A DNA stretch of 64,000 nt from Adiantum capillus-veneris (lineage: Eukaryota > Streptophyta > Polypodiopsida > Polypodiales > Pteridaceae): positions 87,140,087-87,204,086 of the forward strand of contig CM043966.1 in NCBI GenBank assembly GCA_014529385.2, given 5' to 3'. The translations under genes were made by a program, and so were the position numbers. The notes below the pieces were generated by a model that ran no database searches, was not told where the DNA came from, and saw nothing but the letters and a program-made list of their open reading frames with translations. Position 1 is the first letter of the stretch, and each line of letters starts with the position of its first letter. Shown piece by piece: positions 38,474 to 49,847 of the stretch.

Positions 38474-39049
38474 TCACGTCATGATAGTGCGAGATATACT
38501 CCAACGGTGTCTTATGCTGACCCATAGAGCACTTGTCCCATGCAGACCAAGTGAAATAAAGTTGTGGGTGGAGCTAGGATCAAACAGTATGAAAGCATCA
38601 TGCTCTCTTACTTTTCTCCAAGCATAAGAGAGTGGTGCTCCTTTGCAATGGCCTTCCTCTTTTAGAGCTTCCACCATGGTGGCTCTAGGAGGGTCATTAC
38701 ATTCAATTCTCTTTGGACATGCCCAAAAAACATGTCCTTGCTCCTTGCACTTGAAACACTTATTATCTTTACAATAACGGTCAACCTCTTCATCCTTCAC
38801 CTTTGCTTTATTAATGTTGTTGTTGTTAGCCTTGGGAGAATTTTTTGTCGTATTGCTCTTTCCTTTTGGCTCAACTCCTTCCTTAGCTTCTTTTGGCTTT
38901 GAGCCTTTCTTACATCCTTGTTGGAAATGAATCCTCGAGGTGACAATAGTGGATGTATGAATGTGGGAAAGTTTTAGGTCTTTGTGAGCTGACATACCCA
39001 CTAATCTCCTCAGATAGGTTAGCACAAAATCGTTGCTCTTGTTCAACAA
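38474..39049 (-). pseudogene. Gypsy Gag-protease fragment
   Basis: A Lys/Asn-rich tail, a CCHC knuckle (CFKCKEQGHVFWAC) and a degraded protease active site (FDPSSTHNFIS, in place of D-S-G-A-T-H-N-F). The protease is probably inactive. Part of a minus-strand Ty3/gypsy relic with 38098-38331. Confidence 0.78.
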
Positions 39050-39155
39050 AGTCTATCTTCTTGTAGATAGCAGGGAATACTCTTGTGAGTCACAACAAGT
39101 TGAGTCAAACACAACAGATATGGAGTCCTTTTGATATGCTCATGCTAAAGATGAC

Positions 39156-39845
39156 ATGGTTATGGATGTGGGGGAGATATTTCAAGAGTCAGAGTCGACA
39201 CATCATGGTGATGATGCATTTGATGAAAATAGCATTGAGGTGGCTATGTTAGCCAAGATCAGACGGTTGTCGTTAGCATTTAGGAGGCTCATGTATGATC
39301 TTCTAGTGCCGAGACCCAACCTAGTAGCTGTAGTGGAAGGATTTGCACTTGAGATTGTCAATCGTGTGATGACTGACACTGGCATGATCCAAATCAATAA
39401 AGTGTCAAAGCCAGTATCAGTTTTTATGGGGAAAAGAGCCAGTCGGACTAACTGTGATAATCATTTCAAGGACATGGAGAGTATTAGCCAATGCATGTAT
39501 GCCACATCATTGACCGTGCACAGAACTCTAAGAACGATAAGTAGTGGAGCTTTTATGACGCAAACGCGTATAACAGTAAGGCGAGTATGCATTTTTTCTC
39601 ATAAGTCTCCTACGCGACAGTTGCCTACTGTTACACATTCACCATTGCCAAGCTTTGAAGTTTCTTCACTACAACCACAAACTTCTTCATCCGACGCATC
39701 TATCGATTGTTGTCTGTCTTTACTGGCCATACGTGGATACGGATTTGAATGTTCAAGTAATTCTTCTTCTTCTACCGATTCATCGTCTTCACAATATATG
39801 GGTAGGAAGAAAATGTTGGAGAAGATGAGATGCAGGAAACCATAA
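39156..39845 (+). pseudogene. Unassigned ORF with a copia RT/RNase H connection-like segment
   Basis: An open frame of 229 codons. Residues about 28-76 (AFRRLMYDLLVPRPNLVAVV...VMTDTG) align by eye with AFxxLMYExLxxRPDIAAAV...SMTDLG in Copia-C (about 60720-60870). Both resemble the LMYAM..TRPDI..AVG segment of copia pol. The C-terminus is Ser-rich (SSNSSSSTDSSSS). It probably derives from a pol-deleted copia-type element. I do not recognise the rest. Confidence 0.45.
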
Positions 39846-42656
39846 AGGAAACCTCAGCACTTATTGTCGCGACTAAAGCTTCTCTACCACTTATTCCCCA
39901 TAGTAAGATACATAGGTATGTGTTTACCGAGCAAGCACAGGTGTTTCTACGACTATGGGATTTCCATGTGGTAGTGCAAGCCACAAAATTGAGTTTGACA
40001 CGGCTATAATCAGTCAGGTTCTTGATTCCTTCAATGTTGATGAAGGGAGCGCTGTAGTGTATGGTAGAAAAGTGTCAACAACTCCAGACGACATTGCTTA
40101 TGCTTTCAAGATGCCAAATGAATCGAAGCCGACCATTGCAACTGCAGAACAGATAAGTGTAGCTCTTAAGGAAGATGACGCAGCCAAGAACAAACGCGAG
40201 GCCAGTGCACAAGGGGTTCCAGTAGTAGCAGGTCTGGACGTCCCCTTTGCCTAACCCTTTGTGGTTGAAGCTGTGAGTCTAAAAAATAATCCCACATTTG
40301 TCCAAAAATTGTTTGCTATGTTGCTTGCAAAGAGACTAGATGCCATTGCTTTGATCAACTTATCAGATTCTGTCTCATAATGTGCTTCAACAGACTTCCA
40401 AGTTAAAATCTTAGACTGTTTTTAAAGCCTGGTATGTCTGGCAGTTTCTTTACTAGGCAACTTCTCCTGATGCTCATGACCAGGTACGGATGGCTTGGAG
40501 TAAAAAACCCATCCCAACAACTAACAATGTTGACTTATCTTTAAATGAAGAAGCCCCAGATACTCAGTCGGCTCACACTGAATAGAAGAGAAAGGCCACA
40601 CAAGTGGAAGCTGGTAGCTCAAAGAAAACAAAGACTACATTGGCCAAGAGCAACGCTTTCTTGAAGCAATCAGAAAGTCAGATTAAGCCTTTGCCTACTT
40701 CAAAATTTTTGGCTGGCCAGACTACATCAGCTCAGACTTCAACAACATCTAAAGAACAAGCTCTAACACAGATCACTATTGGAACCAGTCAGCAAGCAGA
40801 GCAAAATCTAGCAAACACCATTGCTGAAAAAGACCAGCCAAAGAGAACCAGTGTTGAGAAATTGGCAGTCCATACTGATAAGGGAAAAGGTCCCGCACGT
40901 ACTAGTCCAACTAGTAAAGTTCCTATCCCTTTCAATAAATTGGCTTTAACCTTAACCAAAAAGGACAGATTACAACAGCTACAGAGTCACCCTTTCACAG
41001 GATGATTAGTCCTGCACAAACCTGACTTTACCACATTACCATATATGGCTCCTGTTATAGTTTACGAGCCAGTTGCCTTTGATCCAATGACAATCATGGA
41101 TGGTTGCTCAGTGCTTATCCAGTCATCCTGAAATACGATTGTCAATGCTTTGGGAAAAATGATGGATGCCTCAATGTCTACTCATGAAGTGACCAAGTTA
41201 AAAGAAAAACTAAGGAACAAAGCAGCAAGTCAAGAAGTTGAAACAGGATATAGGGGCACAATCCTTGCGGCATAGTGTTCTTGAAAATCCATCAACCAGG
41301 ACAATTCAGACATTGAAAAGTAAACTGTTAAAGCTTGATTTTGAGATGAGGCAGTTAAATGAAGAAAAGGTAGAAGCTGAGAGAGCTACTGACAAATTTG
41401 AGACTATGCTGAGGATAAAGAGAGTTGATTTCAACACATTGTTGACTATCCACACTGCATTAAAATCTTCTTTAGCAGAAAGATACATATACAATAAATT
41501 GGCTGATATTATGAATCCAGAAGGCAACGCCATTTTTAATATGGATAATCTGAAGGCACTCATGGAAACAATGTAGAGTGATTTGCAGGACAAGCTTTTT
41601 GAATATAACAGTTCCTTGGCAAAAGCTATTTTGAACTACATTGATAAGAAGAATAACCTTGATGCGGATTCTAATAAAGCAGAAGAGAAGGATGAATAGA
41701 GGGAGGACAAACCAGCATATAAACATGATGATAACAATGACACTCCTCCATCTCCACCTTCAGGATCTAGTGCTGATGGATCAGCTGCCCACAGGGGATA
41801 GTCAGCCCAAGACAAACCAGCCAGACCAGTACAAGGATCAGTAGTCGGGAGATAAGGGGGCTACTGACCAGAAACTAGGTAACACTGAAGACTCCCCAGT
41901 ACACCAGTCACAACACAATTCAAATGTGAAAGGAAAAGCTAAAGCTATGACTGATACTTTGAAGGGTGATGAGCAACACTCATTACAACTCATCACACTG
42001 AACAAGAGGCTAAGGAATTAACAAGCTCCTATTACTAGGATGTATCTGGAGGATGATGTTCTTCTTTCTCATCTAGAACGTTTTCAAAGACTATATGTCG
42101 GCGCCAGAGAAATGATCCTGGATTGGAAATCAGCCACTTTTCATGATCAGGACTTGTGCCAATTACCTGAGCATCCTAGCAGAATTCAGCTGCTAGAGAG
42201 AGTACCTGAATGGGCACTAACCTCTGATAATAAGCTGGTCAATCCACACTGGCAGTGACAGTCTACTGCAGACTATCATTCCCTAGCCAGCTACATGTAA
42301 ATGTATGACGGAGGCCAGGAATCAACTGAAAGAAGGTCTACTACAAATGCAAATTGCTAGAGGAGTCTTAGACGAGAGAGTGCAGGCTATCATTGAAGAT
42401 CATGCTTCTAGCAGCAAAGGACCTCGGGTTCAAATGACAGTAGGAAAACAAGCAACTGCTCTCTGAAGACTTTTTCAGCTGGTTCTAGTCACCAGGAAGA
42501 TGATGCAGTAGGAGAATCAAGCTGTTCTCAACTTTCTAGAGTTTGTACCTGATTCTTCAGTTCTCCTGTATGCATTGCCTGCTAGAGAGGCTGAGCTGCC
42601 TAGGTTTTTCCCAGCTTTGTATCCTCAACATCTAGAACCAGTGGACAGGCTCACAT
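39846..42656 (+). pseudogene. Element X: decayed long reading frame of an unrecognised element, upstream part
   Basis: A run of plus-strand frames broken by few stops: 39955-40254 (VVYGRKVSTTPDDIAYAF), 40604-41005 (Ser/Thr/Lys-rich), 41238-41576 (heptad-like, probably coiled coil), 42040-42258, and a further open stretch to 42650 (ILDERV-like and FLEFVPDSSVLLYALP segments). The overall look, a small globular N-part then Ser/Thr-rich and coiled-coil parts, resembles accessory ORFs of plant retroelements, but I cannot name a family. The Penelope-like array begins exactly where the frame is cut, and the sequence probably resumes at 56594. Confidence 0.4.
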
Positions 42657-42764
42657 ACTTAATTCATAACGATATTTAAGCGTGCAAAGCACTATATTCT
42701 GGAGCGAAAAGGAGGGGAGGTACGGTGGGGATAGGCTATGGAGAGGTGAGGGTGGGCTATAGGG

Positions 42765-42806
42765 TACCAAACGCGTTTCGCTCCTTTGAGGAGCTCATCA
42801 GTGGTA
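42765..42806 (-). ncRNA. Hammerhead ribozyme, unit 1
   Basis: The minus strand shows the full catalytic core. CUGAUGA is at 42801-42795 and GAAA at 42779-42776. Stem II GCUCC/GGAGC (5 bp) has loop UCAAA. A very short stem III (C-G plus the A-U pair, loop GC) is part of the palindrome ACGCGU. The cleavage triplet is GUU with the cut between 42770 and 42769. Stem I pairs UGGUA (42769-42765) with UACCA (42806-42802) and may continue past an internal loop. Type I with minimal stem III is the form known in Penelope-like elements. Activity is not shown by sequence alone; GUU is a less common cleavage triplet. Confidence 0.88.
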
Positions 42807-42873
42807 GTAGTAGGGAGGATTATGAATAGGAAATAAGGGGAGAAGAGGATGCTCTTTATATAAGAGAGAGAGA

Positions 42874-43370
42874 GGGGGGGGGGGGGGGGGGGGGGGATGT
42901 AAGAAGAGGTGTACTTTGCAGGGGCTTTGAGTTAGTCTACCTAACTAGAGGTAGAGAGTGGTGTAGAGTTTCCCAAGGATAAGTAGTAGGGAATCGAAAT
43001 TTTAATGGGGGGAATTTTTATAGACTGTTCACTGAGGGGTCATAGGATGTGTAGAGTTGTAAATAAATAAAAGGGAGGGGGGGGGGGGGGGGGGGGGGGG
43101 GGTGTCGAGTCAAAAATAAGGGGGATGTATCTCTCAAAAGTGTATCGGTGGAGTGATATTGAGGTTGGTATGGTTAGCAAAAAGTGTTTTGGAGGGGTTA
43201 AATTTTAGGGGAACTTTAAATAGCAACAAAGGAGGGGATAGAAGGTAGGGAGAGTTTTCAGGATAACACAAAAAAGAGTGTTGAATTAGATTCCAAAAGA
43301 GTTGGTGATTCAGAACCTGGTGAATAGTGTACAAGACTGGGTGTAAGGTGCACATCCGGGGGGGGGGGGG
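42874..43370. repeat. Three poly-G tracts, unit 1
   Basis: Runs of about 23 G (42874-42896), 26 G (43077-43102) and 13 G (43358-43370) on the plus strand, so C runs in the element RNA. The same three positions carry runs in units 2 and 3 with different lengths. Confidence 0.92.
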
Positions 43371-43404
43371 TGTGGTGTGTGATTTGAGAGTATAAAGGAG
43401 CAAG

Positions 43405-43501
43405 GGGGAGTAGTTTGATTCACAAAATGGTGTTCCAGGAGTACAATTCAAAGGGGAGTAGTGTGATTCAACAAATGGTGTTCCAGGAGTACAATTCAAA
43501 G
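43405..43501 (+). repeat. Short tandem repeat in the 3' region, unit 1
   Basis: Two units of about 47 bp carrying AATGGTGTTCCAGGAGTACA then ATTCAAAGGG. The pattern is conserved in unit 2 (about 49610-49706) and unit 3 (about 55773-55869). Its apparent peptide repeats are not considered coding. Confidence 0.88.
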
Positions 43502-43642
43502 GGACAAAAATTTGGAGTGCAAGGTCAAAACAGGAAAGGGGGTTCTAATGCCGATGAGCTTTGGGCTTGGAAAATCAACGTGCAAAACGAGCGATAAGAG
43601 TTAGGGTAGGGTATAAAGAGTATCAGTTTTGTAATTTTAAGT

Positions 43643-45660
43643 TCAATTCTTGTTTTTGGATTTAGTTAGAAGAGTGCTTAAATTTTGGCCATTGGTCCAA
43701 CATATGATGTGCTGGTCAAGATGAGCAAGGGTGGGGGAGAGGCTGCAAGCCGTATGGATAGGCTTACCAATTATTAGGGTAGGGTTTAATCTACGAGTTT
43801 CCGGTGAAAAAGGGAGTTTGAGGATGTTAGGGGGAGGATTTTTTGGAGATGGGGTTTTGGTTAGAAGAGTGGTTCGTTCCTTGTAAGTGATCAAACCAAA
43901 GACCTTGAGGAGGAATATTCTTGGGTAGCCTCTATGGAGGAGCCTTAGGAAGAAGAGGTCTCTTAAATGATAGAATCCATCGGGATTGGTTTCCCTGATA
44001 ATACAGCATCTCAATTCTGTTTTGATAAAGGCTAATTTCTGCTGGAGAGGGTGCCAAGAGCTCCAAGGTATGTATTGGTAAGAGTTGAGAGGCTTTTGGT
44101 AACAATGGGAATCCAAGATACCATACAAGTTGAAGGTATGTCCCTTGTGGAAGTGGACGTCTAGGATGGTAGCTTCAAAAGTGGATATGATGGGTGAGAT
44201 CAATATATGTTCTTGTAAAGGGAAAGCGTAAGAAGCGAGAGCTTCGGTAAGAGCTTTACGATTGCCCGTCCAGACTCCGAAGGCGTCATCTATGTATCTC
44301 TTGTAGTATGCTAGGTTCGGGCTAGAGATAAGGAGAGAGTGGTTTTCTAGGTGGCAGAGAAAAAGGCAAGCATAAACCACTGCGAAATTGGATCCCATTG
44401 CGGTGCCTTTAATTTGATTCCATACTTTATCTTTGAAGCAAAGATAATGGTGTCAAAGAATAAGGGTGGTAAGTGAGATGATGAATTCTATTTTTGGGGT
44501 GTCGAAGAAATTAGTAATGGTGCTTCTGAGGGCTATGAGTCCCTCAGTCATAGGGATGCTGGGGTAGAGGGAGGTCACATCGAAGGTAAAAAGGAGACAA
44601 TGGGAGGGGAAGGTCTTGGAGTGGAAATTGATGATGAGGGCTAGTGAGTCTTTAAGGTGTTGTTTTTTTGAAAGGAGGACAAGATAAAGTTGGAAGTGTA
44701 GCCATTTGGAAGCATTTTCAAACAAGTATCCCCGGTAAGAGCAAATAGGACGGGCTACAAGTACGGGTTTGTGTAACTTAGGGAGAAAATGGATAGGACA
44801 AGGTTTGAAGGGTTTATGGAGTGGCATGAGGATAAAGGTGGATTCATCTAGGGTGAGGAGAGTGTATTTGAGGGTGATGGAGTGGAGTAAGGAGGCTAGG
44901 TAATTATGAGATGGTGGGGTGAGGGGTTGGTATATGGAGAGATCATTGAGTTGTCTTAGGGCTTCTTGTTCATACCCTTCCCGTGATAGAATGGTAAGGC
45001 CTAGGTTTTTATTTGCCGGTTTAATGACTATTGTGTTGTCCGTTGAAAGGGTTTTAAGGGCACGCTTGACAAATCTGGGAAATTTTGGCAGTTTTGTAGT
45101 TTGTAAGTGTATCTTTTAGATTTGTGAGGTTAAGGGATGTGATCCCCTCTAGTGTAGGATCTAAAGAGGGGGGTATCCAAGAGGGGTTAGGGGTTTTGTA
45201 AGGGGGGGGTTTGTTGGACGTAAAATATTGAAAAAACCTTTTGAGTTGTAAACTCCTTGCCAAGGAGTCGCGGGCTTTGATAATGAGTTCCACTGGGGAG
45301 TTTGGGGGACGGGGAATGTATTTAAGCCCTAGGTCTAAGCATTTCTTTTCATCGTTAGAGAGGGGACGGGCGGTGAGATTATGCACAAAGTTAGTACAAA
45401 GGTTATTGACCAAGGTAGATGAAGGGAGCTTACCGAAAATTATGAGTTCGAAGGCATGGGGATTTAAGAGTGGAAGCCAAAATTTATGTCTCTTCTTTCC
45501 TCTATTTGTGGGATGTTTCTTGAAAGGGATGGAGGGGGCTCCGTTGAAAAAGGATAAAGTAGAAGGTGGTGAGGTAGAGACCGAAGGGATAGAATGTTGA
45601 GTGTTTATCCAAATGTAAGGGAGGAGGGGGGGGCTTGCTAAAAATCAAGTGTATCCAAGA
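43643..45660 (-). pseudogene. Penelope-like reverse transcriptase, unit 1
   Basis: RT with Penelope-class features. The N-terminal NLTARPLSNDEKKCLDLGLKY is at about 45390-45320. FLPKLHKP, ARPICS, FDVTSLYPSIPMTEG lie in 44827-44453, then GTAMGS and RYIDDAFGVW (catalytic YIDD) in 44398-43643, with KPLNSYQYIPWSSWHP and RGYPRIFLLKVFG thumb blocks. The C-terminus ends NLSTLLTKSKNKN without a GIY-YIG domain. Lesions: 1-nt insertion in a G run near 45630, the frame change near 45080 shared with unit 2, and a TGA near 44453 where unit 2 has TCA. It would prime synthesis at free DNA 3' ends if functional. Confidence 0.88.
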
Positions 45661-45677
45661 TTTTGGACAAGAAGGCC

Positions 45678-47336
45678 CTAATCCCTCCTCCCTTTTCCTT
45701 TTCCCGCATCATTGTAGCCACGCTTGAGGTTGTTGTCATCGTGGCGACTGGTGTTGTTATTGTTGTTGTCGTTGTCATTGTGATTGTTGTAGCGGTGGTG
45801 ATTGGTGTAGTGATCTTCGTTGCCTTCTTGAGGACGATTATTGTGGTTGGAAGGTTTGGCTAGTTTGTTGTAGGGGAATGGCTTAGGTTTTGTTTTAGGA
45901 TTGTAGGCCGAAGGGATATTTGGTGTAAAGAGGTTATGAATGCGATTAAGGGGGCATTTTGGGTTTGTCATAGGCTTATTAGTAGAGGAGTAAGGGAAAG
46001 GTTTTTTGGAGGGCGGGGAATGGGGAGGAGAGTGGGGTGATTCGTGTTTTCTGAAGAGAGTTGAGATTGTGTGGGTCTTGGGGGTTTTGATATAGGTTTT
46101 ACTGGGGGATGAGGGAGGGTGTGTAAGGTGGGAGGATGACGAGAGAGAGGTTCTAGGGGGGTGAAAGGGAGCTGTGGCCGGCGGGGCATGGTTTTTTGGT
46201 GACTTGGTGAGAGGGGTGTTGGTGGTGAAGGGTGAGGAGGTAGAGGGTTTTATGAGAGGGAGTGATTGGAAATGTTTGCGAACTTCAAGTTCTATGAGCT
46301 CTTTGATGGTTTGCTCCTTAGGGAAGTGGGTGATATATTCTTTCATGGTGGCGATGGTACGCTTTCGAGATTTGAAAGCTTCTTCTTCTTTGGTGGAGGC
46401 CAAATGGGAGTTTACTATAAGGGATTGCATTTGAGAGAGGAAGAGTTGGACCGAGGTATCTTTCCATTTGGTTAGGTATTGGAGCCAATCACTCGTGACT
46501 AAATGGGGTAAAGTAATAGAAGAGAGCTTGTTGACAAGGTCGGTGAGGCGGCTTTCTACTTCAAGGTGGTAGTTATCCACTATATTTTGGATGTTTTGCA
46601 CAAGGAATTTTTGTGCTTGGATGAGGGCAAAGGTGCAATCTAGTTGATATTGGATTGTGAGGGCGGTGAATTTGGCGTTAAGTAGGGCTTGAGCCTAGGT
46701 GTCCTCTAGTTGCAGACGAGGGGGTTTCATGTTAAGGCTATTGGGGTTGGCATTGTTCTTGTGTAGTTCCATTAGGTGTGTGGTGTAGGAAGAGGCTTTG
46801 GCTAGCTTTTTGTGTAGCTTGGTAAACTCTAGAAAGGAGAGATTAATGATATCATAGAACTCCTTGGGTTTTGAAGGAGAGGGTTTGGGTAAGGGGGGGG
46901 GGGCGGGGGTTTGGAGCTCTTCGGATGGTGAAGGTTGGTAGAGGGGGGGATTCAAAGTATTAGGTGAAGAGGGTGTGGTTTTGATGGTGGAGAGGGTGAT
47001 TTGAAGTTTGGATCGTGTCTTCTTTGGGGGGTTTGAGTTTGGTGGGAATGACTCCATGCCGGGGTTTGGGTCTAGTCGAATGGGTGAATCTTCTACCCTA
47101 AGATCGGCTTGGTGAGGTTTGGGGGAAAAGTCGAACGAATTCTCTGAAAGTTGCTCGAATTCATCATCCATAATATTGTAAGGGTTGAGCGTGAGGTGGT
47201 CTAGTGATAGCGTATTCTCCATGAAGCATTTATTGTTATTAGGTGGGTCGTTGACCTGCGGGACATTTACATTTACAGGGGTAGAGGGGTCGTTGAGGTT
47301 TGGTGTATGTGTGTTGTTGTTGTGATGTGTAGCCAT
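45678..47336 (-). pseudogene. Penelope-like ORF1, unit 1 (interrupted by one in-frame TAG)
   Basis: A frame of about 551 codons from ATG 47336 (MATHHNNNTHTPNLN) to TAG at 45678, with a single in-frame TAG at 46695-46697. The N-part is Asn/Pro/Ser-rich. Around the stop is a leucine-rich segment suited to a coiled coil (ALLNAKF...LDCTFALIQAQKFL, then NIQNIVDNYHLEVESRL). The C-part is Pro/Ser-rich and ends in an Asn/Asp/His-rich low-complexity tail. No zinc knuckle or nuclease motif is seen. The role is unknown; RNA binding or multimerisation would be a guess. The final codons overlap the RT frame. Confidence 0.7.
45699..45705 (-). promoter_or_regulatory. Candidate -1 frameshift heptamer, unit 1
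   Basis: The minus strand reads G GGA AAA in the ORF1 frame, seven codons before its TAG. A -1 slip here enters a frame open through the ORF1 stop towards the RT. The same heptamer in the same phase is present in unit 2. No downstream stimulatory structure was established. Confidence 0.45.
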
Positions 47337-48844
47337 GATGGGATTTCCGAGGGTGTCGACGGTTTGAAGTTGTGGCGTGTGCCTCGGGAGATTATCTTAC
47401 TCGGAGGTAGGGGGTAAAAGAGCCTCTTTTTTAAAAAAACTTAAAACGTTAAAACCTTAAAACCGCGGGTCGTTTTCGAAGGTGAAGAGGTTGCAATGCC
47501 TGCACGAGGTATGACCATCTGGAGGCCGACGTCCTGTGTTGAAGAAGGCGAGACTTTTGGTTAGTGACGCTATGAGGAGGGTGATAAACAAAGTATTAAA
47601 CCAAGGTGGGGAGGGTGAACCCCCGCTTGGAAACTTGAAAGCCTGAAAGCTTAAACACTTCGAGTAAGAGCTTGCAGACTTGCACAGCTTGAAGGCCTTT
47701 GTTGCAGTGGTGATGAAAAGTGTTGTTGCAGAGCGTGTTGTAGAGCAGGGGGTTCGAGGGACTTAACCCATGCAACAAATAGTGCTAGCGGAAACCCGAC
47801 AAGTCGCCATGCAGTTATTTTAAGTTGCTTGGAAGCTTGAAAGCCTCGCAGCTGCGAGTAGCTAGGAGGTTATAGTGTTGACAGCTAGAAAACCTTCAGG
47901 TTGATGAAGCTCTTCGGGTTGATGAAACTCGTGTAGCAGCCGTGTGTTGCTGAGTAAGAGCTCGAGGGGATTATCCCGTGTGGCAGTGGTGTGTTGTAGA
48001 GTAAGAGCTGGAGGGGATTATCCCGTGCAGCCATTAGAATTGGCGGAACTCAGAGACGTCGCCATGCAGTCAGAGCGTGAAGAGCAGACTAGAATAGCCT
48101 GGGTGGTTGGCAGTAGCGCAGATCTGGGGAGAGCGAAGCGAGCAGGTAAGGAGATTGTGTAGTGGAGAGGGTGTGAAGTGTAGAGGGTTTGATAGAGATT
48201 GGCGAGCTAATTTGTGAGGTGACGAGAAGAAGGCGATTGGCAAGCTGTTCTGTAAGGTGCCGAGGACAAGGCGGAGAGGTAGGATAACGAGAAGACTCGT
48301 AACATAAGAAATCCATGTAACTATCATTTCCTGGGTGTCAAATTGTGGACAAAGAGTGGTATACAGGAGAAATCAAGACTGCAGGGATGGTGATTCCAAA
48401 AACTTAAAGGGATGTACTTACCCGCTAATGTGAAGTAAAGAGTCTCTTAAGGTTTTGAATGCAAGGGTCGTCCTCGAGTACTCGCGGCAGAGTTACGACA
48501 CTTAAGGGATATTAAAGTTTGGAAAAATCAAGACTAAGCACATGGAAAGTAATGTCTAAGCTAACCAGGAAGTTGTAGAGAGGGAGCACTTCGAAGGCAA
48601 CACAAAAGGAAGTTAACTACTCGGATTAACAGAGCGGGAGTTTTTCTAGGATGAAGGGTAAGGGTAAAGGCGACAAAAAAGAAAGCTGACTGTTAGGATT
48701 ATCCGAGCGAAAGTTTCACCGAGGGAAAGTTTCTCAAGGGTGAAGGGCAAGGGTAAGGGTAATCCATTAAAAGGCTAAGAAGAAAACGATGGAAAGGGTT
48801 TCGGGAAGAGGCGTAAGTGCGTAGCGCTTTTATTTTTTAAAAAA
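47337..48844 (-). other. Leader region of unit 1
   Basis: About 1.5 kb upstream of ORF1 with no plausible long coding frame. It contains short local repeats and GGGTAAGGGTAA-type purine-rich motifs (about 48657-48770). It joins directly to the 3' end of unit 2. Confidence 0.6.
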
Positions 48845-48952
48845 ACTTAATTCATAATGATATTTAAGCGTGCGAAGCACTATGTTTTGGAGCAAAAAGG
48901 AGGGGAGGTACGGTGGGGATAGGCTATGGAGAGGTGAGGGTGGGCTATAGGG

Positions 48953-48994
48953 TACCAAACGCGTTTCGCTCCTTTGAGGAGCTCATCAGTGGTA
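48953..48994 (-). ncRNA. Hammerhead ribozyme, unit 2
   Basis: Sequence identical in the core to unit 1: CUGAUGA at 48989-48983, stem II GCUCC/GGAGC with loop UCAAA, GAAA at 48967-48964, predicted cut between 48958 and 48957, and stem I UGGUA/UACCA. Together with the unit 1 ribozyme, cleavage of a through-transcript would release one RNA of about 6.19 kb starting UGGUACCC. Confidence 0.88.
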
Positions 48995-49068
48995 GTAGTA
49001 GGGAGGATTATGAATAGGAAAAAAGGGGAGAAGAGGATGCTCTTTATATAAGAGAGAGAGAGAGAGAA

Positions 49069-49262
49069 GGGGGGGGGGGGGGGGGATGTAAGAAGAGGTG
49101 TACTTTGTAGGGGCTTTGAGTTAGTCTACCTAACTTGAGGTAGAGAGTGGTGTAGAGTTTCCCAAGGATAAGTAGTAGGGTATTGAAATTTTAATGGGGG
49201 TAATTTTTATAGACTGTTTACCGAGGGGTCATAGGATGTGTAGAGTTGTAAAGAAATAAAAG

Positions 49263-49296
<34 letters not shown>

Positions 49297-49575
49297 GTCG
49301 AGTCAAAAATAAGGGGGATGTATCTCTCAAAAGTGTATCGGTGGAGTGATATTGAGGTTGGCATGGTTAGCAAAAAGTGTTTTGGAGGGGTTAAACTTTA
49401 GGGGAACTTTAAATAGCAACAAAGGAGGGGATAGAAGGTAGGGAGAGTTTTCAGGATAACACAAAAAAGAGTGTTGAATTAGATTCCAAAAGAGTTGGTG
49501 ATTCAAAACCTGGTGAATAGTGTACAAGACTGGGTGTAAGGTGCACATCGGGGGGGGGGGGGGGGGGGGGGGGGG
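49069..49575. repeat. Three poly-G tracts, unit 2
   Basis: About 17 G (49069-49085), 30 G (49266-49295) and 26 G (49550-49575), at the same places as in unit 1 but of different length. Confidence 0.92.
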
Positions 49576-49847
49576 TGTGCTGTGTGATTTGAGAGTATAA
49601 AGGAGCAAGGGGGAGTAGTTTGATTCACAAAATGGTGTTCCAAGAGTACAATTCAAAGGGGAGTAGTGTGATTCAACAAATGGTGTTCCAGGAGTACAAT
49701 TCAAAGGGACAAAAATTCGGAGTGCAAGGTCAAAAAAGGAAAGGGGGTTCTGTTGCCGATGAACTTTGGGCTTGGAAAATCAACGTGAAAAACCAGCGAT
49801 AAGAGTTAGGGTAGGGTATAAAGAGTATTTGTTTTGTAATTTTAGGT

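Larger units (their letters stand above)
42657..48844 (-). mobile_element. Penelope-like unit 1 (3'-most, full length)
   Basis: 6188 bp, with a left edge at ACTTAATTCATAACG and an identical-type boundary at 48845. Its leader (47337-48844) holds a local duplication (two GAGTAAGAGCT...GGGGATTATCCCGTG blocks at about 47950-48030) that is single in unit 2. Its RT frame is broken by a 1-nt insertion near 45630, the shared shift near 45080 and a TGA near 44453. Confidence 0.88.

Noticed and set aside
43134-43499. Minus frame with Cys-Thr-Pro-Gly-Thr-Pro-Phe peptide repeats, also in units 2 and 3
   Set aside because: The peptide repeat mirrors a tandem DNA repeat and poly-G tracts in the 3' region. 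The frame lies after the RT stop, has no start context and varies with tract length.
43598-43620. TTAGGGTAGGG-like sequence after the RT stop as a telomeric repeat
   Set aside because: It does not match the TTTAGGG period and is a single short stretch in each unit; too weak to call.
45241-45600. 119-codon plus frame antisense to RT, preserved in two units (also 51446-51805)
   Set aside because: It is the antisense shadow of a constrained RT frame; preservation follows from unit similarity.
45663-46079. Val/Ile-rich plus frame resembling a membrane protein (also 51867-52079)
   Set aside because: It is the complement of the Asn/Asp/His-rich tail of ORF1.
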